Shown here in pieces: positions 1 through 6,537 of a stretch of DNA of 16,340 nucleotides. Under the pieces are notes generated by a model that saw only the letters and a program-made list of their open reading frames with translations, had not been told where the DNA came from and did not search any database. The stretch is from an uncultured Rickettsiales bacterium (GTDB lineage: Bacteria; Pseudomonadota; Alphaproteobacteria; Rs-D84). A program made the translations under genes and the position numbers. Position 1 is the first letter of the stretch; each line of letters opens with the position of its first letter. The stretch lies in assembly GCA_900549365.1 (NCBI GenBank), contig UROD01000012.1, forward strand, positions 1 to 16,340, written 5' to 3'.

Positions 1-1
1 T

Positions 2-421
2 CGTTTGGATACCAAGGGGCGTATTTCGGTACCTGCCTCTTTCCGGTCTTCGGTGTCCAATGAAAAATTTGCGGGCGTTGTTTTATATCGTTCTTTTACC
101 CATAATTGTATCGAGGGGTTATCCATGTCGCGTATGGAACAACTGGCGTCTGCAACCGATAAAATGGGCGTATTTGATGACACATTGGACGACTTGTCCG
201 CAATGTTATTTGCTGATGCGCGACCATTGAATTTTGATGTAACAGGACGCATTGTTATTCCCGCCGATTTGTTAAAGCATGCTGGGATTACTGACCGCGC
301 GATATTTGTTGGTCGTGGCAACAGTTTTCAAATATGGAATCCTGACGCATTCCGCGCCGCCCAAGAAAAATCGTTAAGCAATTTACGCACCACGCGCCCG
401 AACCTGAAAATTAGCGAATAA
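2..421 (+). CDS. mraZ: Transcriptional regulator MraZ, 5' end missing
   Basis: MraZ is a small ring-forming DNA-binding protein that normally represses the division and cell-wall (dcw) cluster it heads. The visible part has two SpoVT/AbrB-type half-domains, each with the family's DxxxR signature: DTKGR at the very start, followed by ISVPASFR, and DVTGR followed by IVIPADLL in the second half. The frame is open to the left edge, and the DTKGR motif normally sits about ten residues from the N-terminus, so roughly ten residues and the start codon are outside the window. A TTG at position 5 is in frame but lies inside the conserved motif, so it is not the start. About 139 residues remain, close to full family length. 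The gene ends with a repeat and a terminator, not with rsmH as is usual. Identification is secure from the paired motifs. Confidence 0.93.
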   Translation, partial: RLDTKGRISVPASFRSSVSNEKFAGVVLYRSFTHNCIEGLSMSRMEQLASATDKMGVFDDTLDDLSAMLFADARPLNFDVTGRIVIPADLLKHAGITDRAIFVGRGNSFQIWNPDAFRAAQEKSLSNLRTTRPNLKISE

Positions 422-472
422 AAACGCCCCATAAAGTTCAAATGTTGTGCGCCTGTGGCGCGACATTATTCA

Positions 473-503
473 CTGGATTGCCACGCCGCGCTCGCAATGA
501 CAG
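473..503. repeat. Imperfect palindromic intergenic repeat
   Basis: Read on the minus strand this stretch contains CTGTCATTGCGAGCG followed by GGCGTGGCAATCCAG. The ends pair as ATTGC with GCAAT, and the flanking CTG and CAG also match with one extra base. The style, TCATTGCGAG...GCAATCCA, is that of dispersed intergenic repeats known in many bacterial genomes, including Rickettsiales. A second small hairpin lies just upstream at 449-461 (GCGCC, loop TGT, GGCGC). Only one copy is in the window, so its repeat status is inferred from resemblance, not seen. Confidence 0.5.
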
Positions 504-521
504 GGGTGTTTGTGGGGGAAT

Positions 522-549
522 AAAAAACGGGGCGATGCCCCGTTTTTTT
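522..549. terminator. Bidirectional intrinsic terminator between mraZ and plsX
   Basis: Six A residues, the stem CGGGGC, the loop GAT, the stem GCCCCG and seven T residues form a perfect hairpin. A U-tract results in whichever direction it is transcribed. It sits between two convergent genes, and the plsX stop codon (548-550) overlaps the T-tract. It can therefore end mraZ transcription on the plus strand and rpmF-plsX transcription on the minus strand. Confidence 0.9.
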
Positions 550-1615
550 ATTGCTCTGCCTCTATCTTGAATTCGTCACGGATTTTTGAAACCGACGCGG
601 CCCGCTGGCTAATCAAATCATTCAGATTTGCATTCGTTAAATCTGTCGCATATTTCAGCGCATTCGCAAACGCCAGCGCATCACTGTTACCATGGGTTTT
701 GACCGCGAACCCTTGCAGCCCCAAGAAAACCGCGCCCGCATATGAACGTGGGTCAATTTTATGTTTCAGTCGTTTGAACACATGTACCAAGAAAAACGCA
801 CCAATCATTGCCAAAATGGATTTTTTCAGATTATCCACCAACACGCGTTTAATCAGTTTGGCTGTCCCCTCGACCGTTTTCAAAACGATGTTGCCGGTAA
901 ATCCGTCGGTAACAACAACCTGAACATTACCGCCGCTGATATCATTCCCCTCTACAAAGCCGATATATTCATATGGCAGTTCATCTTTGTGTTCGGTCAA
1001 AACGTGATTCAAATGAACCAGTGTTTCGTTGCCCTTGGTTTCTTCGGCACCGATATTCAGCACGCCCAATTTTGGACGTGGCATTTTACCGATAACCTCT
1101 GCATATACTGTGCCCAATACAGAAAAGTCAAACAGAATTGTTTCATCACACTGGACATTTGCGCCTAAATCCAGCACCACTACGCGGGAATCACCCCCAC
1201 CCGATGGCAGCATTGTTGTAATTGCAGGACGCGCAATACCAGCCGTTGTTTTCAACATCAATTTGGACAGCGACATAAATATGCCGGTGTTACCCGCACT
1301 GACCACCGCGGCAGATTTCCCTTCGCGGACATCTTTGATTGCCATGTACATGGACGTATCCTGTGCGTGACGAATAACATCGCGAACCTTGTCCGTGCCA
1401 CGAATTACATTTGGCGCATCAATGACGTCACAATTGCGTGCAACACGTGGATACTTTGCCAACATACGACGCAACAATGCCTCGTTTCCAAACAGACGAA
1501 AGAACACTTTGCCTTCGCCATTTTGATACAAGAACTGGTTCATGCCACCCAAAACGGCCTTTGGCCCTTTGTCGCCACCCATTGCATCAACAGAAATTAT
1601 TTTCTTGTCTGACAT
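548..1615 (-). CDS. plsX: Phosphate acyltransferase PlsX
   Basis: PlsX is a peripheral membrane enzyme that converts acyl-ACP and phosphate to acyl-phosphate. PlsY then uses this to acylate glycerol-3-phosphate, the first step of phospholipid synthesis. Family signatures are visible in order: SVDAMGGDKGP at the N-terminus, SAGNTGIFMSL with a following GIARPAI, VLDLGANVQC in the middle, and VTDGFTGNIVLKTVEG towards the C-terminal third. The chosen ATG gives 355 residues, near the usual 330-350. The reading frame extends 14 codons further up to a TTG, but those residues are unlike PlsX and the ATG places SVDAMGGD at the expected position. No strong Shine-Dalgarno precedes the ATG. It follows rpmF by 72 bases, a widely conserved pairing, and is probably cotranscribed with it. 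The next gene is mraZ in the opposite direction, so the commonly associated fabH is absent. Confidence 0.95.
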   Translation of the reverse strand: MSDKKIISVDAMGGDKGPKAVLGGMNQFLYQNGEGKVFFRLFGNEALLRRMLAKYPRVARNCDVIDAPNVIRGTDKVRDVIRHAQDTSMYMAIKDVREGKSAAVVSAGNTGIFMSLSKLMLKTTAGIARPAITTMLPSGGGDSRVVVLDLGANVQCDETILFDFSVLGTVYAEVIGKMPRPKLGVLNIGAEETKGNETLVHLNHVLTEHKDELPYEYIGFVEGNDISGGNVQVVVTDGFTGNIVLKTVEGTAKLIKRVLVDNLKKSILAMIGAFFLVHVFKRLKHKIDPRSYAGAVFLGLQGFAVKTHGNSDALAFANALKYATDLTNANLNDLISQRAASVSKIRDEFKIEAEQ

Positions 1616-1687
1616 ATTTTTTACAATAAAAAAGCAGAACGGCACGCGATGCGCCAAATCTGCCTTTCTATAATTCCTTGGTTGAAA

Positions 1688-1837
1688 TTATTTTGCGCCG
1701 CATGCAGGACAAATGTGATGCGGACGTTTCTTTTCACCACAGGCCTTGCAGACTGTGCATGGCATAATTGACAAAGCATCGTGGGAACGACGTTGTGCTG
1801 TGCGTGCTTTACTTGTTTTACTTTTTGGCGTTGCCAT
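1688..1837 (-). CDS. rpmF: 50S ribosomal protein L32, short four-cysteine type
   Basis: L32 is a small protein of the large ribosomal subunit. The frame encodes 49 residues beginning MATPKSKTSKARTAQRRSHDAL, matching the L32 N-terminal pattern of a basic stretch followed by RRSHDAL. It then has C30-x2-C33 and C43-x2-C46 (KACGEK and CPACG), the zinc-ribbon arrangement of cysteine-containing L32, plus one extra cysteine at residue 27. The protein stops two residues after the last CxxCG, so the C-terminal strand seen in most homologues is missing. The start is supported by an AAGGAT Shine-Dalgarno a few bases upstream. It is followed by plsX in the same direction. Identification is strong from sequence and context; functionality of the short form is inferred. 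Confidence 0.9.
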   Translation of the reverse strand: MATPKSKTSKARTAQRRSHDALSIMPCTVCKACGEKKRPHHICPACGAK

Positions 1838-1867
1838 TTTACTATCCTTTTTAATTTACAGTTTGAT

Positions 1868-1895
1868 ATTCTATAAAAATCCTGTACAAATGCAA
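1868..1895 (-). promoter_or_regulatory. Candidate promoter of rpmF-plsX
   Basis: On the minus strand TTGCAT (1890-1895) and TAGAAT (1868-1873) are separated by 16 bases, an acceptable sigma-70 arrangement. It lies in the 66-base gap between the end of the phosphatase gene and rpmF, about 30 bases before the rpmF start. It would allow transcription independent of the upstream rpoBC block. Recognised by eye only. Confidence 0.5.
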
Positions 1896-1903
1896 GGAAA
1901 ACT

Positions 1904-2302
1904 TTAATCCGATATTACCTGTGCGACAAACATACCGTGGTTGTGCATTAAACCAATAACCGCGCTGTGATCGTCCAAGCCCATATAGAATTTGTATCCT
2001 TGTTTTTCCAATGCGACAATCGTTGCCAATTTGAATTCCGCAGTTGTGCCAGCATAATCATGCGGTTTGCAGAAAACACGTTTTTTGATATTTGGCAACA
2101 GTGCATCAATATGATGCTGAACCTTGTCCTGACCCATGGCCCAACGGCCAGTAATAAACACAATCGTGAAATCGCGCCCCAGTGTTTCCAGAATGCGTAT
2201 CATATTTTCATTTGGTTCACCAAAGCGGTCATAGTTGGCGATTGCAAACTTTTTATTTACAACGCCATCAATATCACAAAAGATTGCAGGTATTTCTGTC
2301 AT
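1904..2302 (-). CDS. HAD-superfamily phosphatase, PNKP 3'-phosphatase-like
   Basis: A 132-residue protein with the core motifs of haloacid dehalogenase-type phosphatases. The nucleophile motif is DIDGV at residues 10-14 (Asp10 and Asp12), motif II is ITGR with Thr51, a probable motif III lysine is Lys91, and motif IV is GLDD with Asp110 and Asp111. Compactness, the TGR motif and the GLDDH ending recall the phosphatase domain of phage and bacterial polynucleotide kinase/phosphatases and nucleotidase-like HADs. There is no kinase domain and no cap domain of any size. The substrate cannot be read from the sequence. The ATG lies 50 bases after the rpoC stop without an obvious Shine-Dalgarno, and an 18-base perfect palindrome sits in that gap. 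Readthrough from rpoBC is the likely source of its transcript. Confidence 0.8.
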   Translation of the reverse strand: MTEIPAIFCDIDGVVNKKFAIANYDRFGEPNENMIRILETLGRDFTIVFITGRWAMGQDKVQHHIDALLPNIKKRVFCKPHDYAGTTAEFKLATIVALEKQGYKFYMGLDDHSAVIGLMHNHGMFVAQVISD

Positions 2303-2313
2303 TGCCAGTGGTC

Positions 2314-2341
2314 ACAACGGGGCGCATATGCGCCCCATTGT
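2314..2341 (-). other. Strong hairpin between rpoC and the phosphatase gene
   Basis: Positions 2319-2336 are the perfect palindrome GGGGCGCATATGCGCCCC. After one mismatch, ACAA and TTGT extend the stem. No T-tract follows on the minus strand, so it is not a typical intrinsic terminator. It starts 12 bases after the rpoC stop and ends 12 bases before the next start codon. It could protect the rpoC mRNA 3' end or reduce readthrough; both are inference. Confidence 0.6.
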
Positions 2342-2352
2342 TGTTTCCCCAT

Positions 2353-5300
2353 TTAGATATCCAACAACTGTTGCTGGGTATTGCCTTCGCGGGCCAAACG
2401 TTCTTCGCGTTCTTCTTCCTTGGCAATTTCACGGACGCGACGTACATACGCACCCGTACCAATTGGAATCAGACGGCCGACAATCAAGTTTTCGTTGATA
2501 CCGACCAGTTTATCTGTCGCACCACTGATAGCAGCGTCAACCAATACCTTGGTTGTCTGTTGGAACGATGCGTTCGAGATAAATGAACGTGATGTCAATG
2601 ACGCACGTGTCAAACCAACCAAGACCTGAGAGGCCTCGGCCACTTTGCCACCGTCATGGGCAACGCGGGCGTTTTCTTCTTCGAAATCAACACGGTCTAC
2701 AACCTGACCCATCAAGAATCCGGTGTCACCTGGGTTTGTGATTTCAACGCGGCGTGTCATTTCACGAATCAGAATTTCAATGTGTTTGTCATTGATGACC
2801 ACACCCTGCAAGCGGTAAACCTGCTGAATCTGTTCAACCATAAATGTCGCCAACGCTTTCTGGCCCAAGATACGCAGAATGTCTTGTGGTACAGGATCGC
2901 CATCGACCAATTTATCGGCCTTGCGCACAATGTCGCCACTGCGCACCAGCAAGTTTGTACCCTTTGGCACAGCATATTCAACAGGCGCAGTACCATTTTC
3001 TGGGTCAATACGAATAATGATTTTAGATTTCGCATCTTCCAATTCAATAGTACCATCGATTTCCGCCAGCAACGCTGGGTTTGCAGGACGGCGTACCTCT
3101 AACAATTCGTTAACACGTGGCAGACCGCCGGTAATATCGCCTGTCTTTTTCGCCTGAACTGGGATACGTGCCAAAATATCGCCCGCCACAACCGATGCGC
3201 CGTTTGAAACGTTCAGCACCGAATACATAGGCAGCATATATTCTGCAACCTTTTTACCACCCAACGAAATTATGTTGCCATTTGCATCGACCAAGCGGAT
3301 TGCTGGCTGCAATGCTTTTTTCGTGTTGGCTTTCCAGTTAATAACCTTGCGCGAAACGATACCAGTCATAGAATCAACTTCTTCTTGGTACGATACGTTT
3401 TCGACCAAGTCATTGAAACTGACAACGCCGTCTTTTTCAGCGATGATTGTGTTCGAATAAGGATCCCATTCGGCAACCTTTGCGCCCTTTTCAACCGCGT
3501 CGCCATCGTTGACAATCAACATAGCGGCGTATGGCAATGCGCACGAGAACAGTGTTTCGCCCTTTTTATCAACAACCGCCAATTCGCCGTTACGCGACAG
3601 AACAACAACACGACCTGCGGTGTTTTTAATTGTGTTCACACCAGTCAGTTTGATTGTACCTGCAACTGGGACTTCGATAAAGTGGCTTTCTGCACCACCG
3701 GCCGCAACACCACCAATGTGGAACGTACGCAGCGTCAACTGAGTACCAGGTTCACCAATGGATTGACCAGCGATAACGCCAACCGCTTCGCCGACATGAA
3801 CCAGCGCATTGCGCGACAAATCCATACCATAGCATTTTGCACACAGACCGTCACTGCAACATGTCAGAACACTGCGCACATCAACCGATGGCAGACCAGA
3901 TTCATTGATTTGCTTCGCAGCGGTCTTGGTAATCAATTCGCCCGCGGGAACGATAACTTCCTTGGTAATTGGGTGAATGATGTCATGTGCGGCTGTGCGC
4001 CCCAGAACAACATCGCCCAATGCAACTGACAGCGTTGAACCCTGATACACAGGTTTTGCTGTAATGTATTCTGTTGTGCCACAGTCATGTTCAGTAATAA
4101 CTGTATTCTGTGCCAATTCAACCAAACGACGTGTCAAGTAACCAGCGTCAGCGGTTTTCAACGCGGTATCCGACATACCTTTGCGCGCACCGTGGGTGGA
4201 CGTAAAGTATTCGGCCATGGTCAGACCTTCCTTGAAGTTCGAAATAATAGGAACTTCGATAATAGAACCGTCTGGTTTCTGCATCATACCACGCATACCT
4301 GCCAACTGCTGAATCTGACGTTTTGAACCACGCGCCCCAGACAGAGCCATCATCAGAACCGAGTTCCAATTTTCGCCCGTTGTCTTGCTCAGTGCGGCAT
4401 ACGCCAAATCACCCAGTTTATCGGTCGTTTTCTGCCACAGGTCAATCAATTTGTTGTGACGTTCACCGCCAGACAGCAAACCGTTTTGATACTGTGATTC
4501 AATTTCTTCGGCCGCATGTTCAGCATCGGCAATCATGGTTTTCTTTTCTGCTGGAATGATAATATCATCAAACCCGATGGAAATACCACTGCGTGCCGCC
4601 TGTTCAAAGCCGGTGTTTTTCAAATCGTCGGCCAGTTTAATCATCGCCTTGTCGCCGCAACGTTCATATGTTGTTGCCAACAGCGCCTTGATTTCTTTTA
4701 CTGGCATAACCTTGTTCACCAAATCAAATGGCATTTTGTCAGATTTTGGCAACAGTTCGCCCAAAATCATACGACCCGCTGTTGTTTTATAAATCTTGCC
4801 ATTGATACGTGCAACGATTGGTGTGTGCAATGTGATGGAATGATTTTCCAACGCCATTTTCACTTCGTCCATGTTTGCAAAACGTGGTGATTTATCTGTG
4901 TGTTCGCCGTCAATCAACGAAATGTAGTACACACCCAAAACCATGTCCTGTGCTGGCACAATCATTGGTTCACCATTTGCAGGTGACAAAACGTTGTTAG
5001 ACGACAACATCAATGTGCGCGCTTCCAGTTGTGCTTCCAATGAAATAGGAACGTGCACAGACATCTGGTCACCGTCAAAGTCAGCGTTAAAGCCCTTGCA
5101 GACCAATGGGTGCAGACGAATTGCCTTGCCCTCAATCAAAACTGGTTCAAATGCCAACAGTGACAAACGGTGCAATGATGGCGCACGGTTCAACAGAACT
5201 GGGTGCTGGTAAATAACCTTTTCCAAGATTTCCCAAACGACATCTTCGCCGTTTTCAACCATCTTGCGTGCGGTTTTCAATGTATTTGCGTAATCACCCG

Positions 5301-6462
5301 CCAACAGACGCGCATAAACGAATGGTTTGAACAATTCCAGTGCCATTGTCTTGGGCAAACCAACCTGATGCAATTTCAGTGATGGGCCCGACACAATAAC
5401 CGAACGACCAGAATAGTCCACACGTTTACCCAACATGTTCATACGGAAACGACCAGATTTACCACGCAAAGAATCAGACAATGATTTCAATGGACGACGG
5501 TTCTGGGAAACCATTGGACGTGCCTTGTGCCCGTTATCGAACAAGGAATCAACGGCTTCTTGTAACATACGTTTTTCATTGCGGACAATGATGTCTGGCG
5601 CGTGCATTTCCTGAAAACGTTTCAGACGGTTGTTACGAATAATAACACGACGATACAAATCATTCAGGTCAGATGCCGCAACGTGCCCCGCATCCAATGT
5701 CACCAATGGACGCATATCTGGTGGAATAACAGGAATGATATCTGGCAACATCCATGCAGGATCGGTTTTAGAATCCAAGAATGCTTCGACCAGTTTCAAC
5801 TGTTTGATTAAACCTTTGCGTTTTGCTTCTGATTTTGTTTCCGCCAATTCAGCGCGCAGGCGTGTACGTTCATCACCCATGTCCAGATTGGCGATAATGC
5901 TGCGGACACCTTCGGCACCAATGCCGACGCGGAATGCGTCTGCGCCGAATTCTTCGACCGCGCTTTGATATTCATCTTCGCTGATAACATCGTACTGTTT
6001 CAGGTTGGTCAAACCTGGTTCAATAACAATGTATGCATCATACGAAATAACCTGTTCCAATTTTTTCTGGGGCAGATTATTCAACAATGTGGCAATTTTC
6101 CCTTCGCGCAAGAACCATGTGTGCGCAACAGGCATCGCCAACTTGATGTGTCCCATACGTTCACGACGAACGGACGAAGAACCAACTTCGACGCCGCAAC
6201 GTTCGCAAACAACGCCACGGAACTTGATTCTTTTATATTTTCCGCAGGCGCATTCGTAATCTTTGACTGGACCAAAAATCTGCTGGCAGAACAAACCTTC
6301 TGCCTCTGGTTTCAAAGAATGATAGTTGATAGTTTCGGGTTTTTTTACCTCGCCATGGGACCAGGACAGAATTTCTTCTGGTGACGCGATGGTGATGCGC
6401 AGGGCGTCAAACTGTTCCTTGGTTTCAATTTGTCCGAAAATCTTCTGCAACATATTGGTCAT
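2353..6462 (-). CDS. rpoC: RNA polymerase subunit beta'
   Basis: Beta' carries the catalytic magnesium site of RNA polymerase. Visible landmarks in the 1369-residue protein are the N-terminal zinc ribbon with Cys71, Cys73, Cys86 and Cys89, the invariant NADFDGD at residues 459-465 whose three aspartates hold the catalytic Mg2+, and the second zinc site CCSDGLCAKC near residue 870. Next come the bridge-helix/trigger-loop region with LTLRTFHIGG, and a C-terminal section typical of proteobacterial beta'. The frame runs 22 codons further upstream, but the ATG chosen has AAGGAGC nine bases before it and gives the usual N-terminus, MTNMLQKIF. It lies 75 bases after rpoB and is surely cotranscribed with it. 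Length is slightly below the roughly 1400 residues typical of proteobacteria. No missing active-site residue was seen. Confidence 0.98.
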   Translation of the reverse strand: MTNMLQKIFGQIETKEQFDALRITIASPEEILSWSHGEVKKPETINYHSLKPEAEGLFCQQIFGPVKDYECACGKYKRIKFRGVVCERCGVEVGSSSVRRERMGHIKLAMPVAHTWFLREGKIATLLNNLPQKKLEQVISYDAYIVIEPGLTNLKQYDVISEDEYQSAVEEFGADAFRVGIGAEGVRSIIANLDMGDERTRLRAELAETKSEAKRKGLIKQLKLVEAFLDSKTDPAWMLPDIIPVIPPDMRPLVTLDAGHVAASDLNDLYRRVIIRNNRLKRFQEMHAPDIIVRNEKRMLQEAVDSLFDNGHKARPMVSQNRRPLKSLSDSLRGKSGRFRMNMLGKRVDYSGRSVIVSGPSLKLHQVGLPKTMALELFKPFVYARLLAGDYANTLKTARKMVENGEDVVWEILEKVIYQHPVLLNRAPSLHRLSLLAFEPVLIEGKAIRLHPLVCKGFNADFDGDQMSVHVPISLEAQLEARTLMLSSNNVLSPANGEPMIVPAQDMVLGVYYISLIDGEHTDKSPRFANMDEVKMALENHSITLHTPIVARINGKIYKTTAGRMILGELLPKSDKMPFDLVNKVMPVKEIKALLATTYERCGDKAMIKLADDLKNTGFEQAARSGISIGFDDIIIPAEKKTMIADAEHAAEEIESQYQNGLLSGGERHNKLIDLWQKTTDKLGDLAYAALSKTTGENWNSVLMMALSGARGSKRQIQQLAGMRGMMQKPDGSIIEVPIISNFKEGLTMAEYFTSTHGARKGMSDTALKTADAGYLTRRLVELAQNTVITEHDCGTTEYITAKPVYQGSTLSVALGDVVLGRTAAHDIIHPITKEVIVPAGELITKTAAKQINESGLPSVDVRSVLTCCSDGLCAKCYGMDLSRNALVHVGEAVGVIAGQSIGEPGTQLTLRTFHIGGVAAGGAESHFIEVPVAGTIKLTGVNTIKNTAGRVVVLSRNGELAVVDKKGETLFSCALPYAAMLIVNDGDAVEKGAKVAEWDPYSNTIIAEKDGVVSFNDLVENVSYQEEVDSMTGIVSRKVINWKANTKKALQPAIRLVDANGNIISLGGKKVAEYMLPMYSVLNVSNGASVVAGDILARIPVQAKKTGDITGGLPRVNELLEVRRPANPALLAEIDGTIELEDAKSKIIIRIDPENGTAPVEYAVPKGTNLLVRSGDIVRKADKLVDGDPVPQDILRILGQKALATFMVEQIQQVYRLQGVVINDKHIEILIREMTRRVEITNPGDTGFLMGQVVDRVDFEEENARVAHDGGKVAEASQVLVGLTRASLTSRSFISNASFQQTTKVLVDAAISGATDKLVGINENLIVGRLIPIGTGAYVRRVREIAKEEEREERLAREGNTQQQLLDI

Positions 6463-6504
6463 AAATTTTGCTCCTTTCAAGTCGCTGTTCAAAATGCCTT
6501 TTGT

Positions 6505-6530
6505 CCGTGACGGCGTTTCCGCCGCCACGG
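6505..6530 (-). other. Intercistronic hairpin, rpoB-rpoC
   Basis: CCGTGACGGCG, the loop TTTC and CGCCGCCACGG pair in ten of eleven positions, with one A/C mismatch. It lies in the 75-base spacer, just after the rpoB stop. On the minus strand no T-tract follows, so full termination is unlikely. An RNA-processing or stability role is inference. Confidence 0.6.
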
Positions 6531-6537
6531 TCGATTT

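Noticed and set aside
1616..1657. TTG-initiated N-terminal extension of plsX by 14 residues
   Set aside because: The extra residues are unlike PlsX and the downstream ATG places the conserved motif correctly.
3385..4029. Long plus-strand open frame (214 codons) inside rpoC, and similar antisense frames throughout rpoB and rpoC
   Set aside because: They lie opposite a highly conserved gene, are rich in Cys, Phe, Gln, Asn and His as expected from reversed codons, lack ribosome sites, and resemble no known family.
6463..6528. Upstream extension of rpoC by 22 codons
   Set aside because: It overlaps the rpoB-rpoC hairpin, and a strong AAGGAG site precedes the internal ATG.
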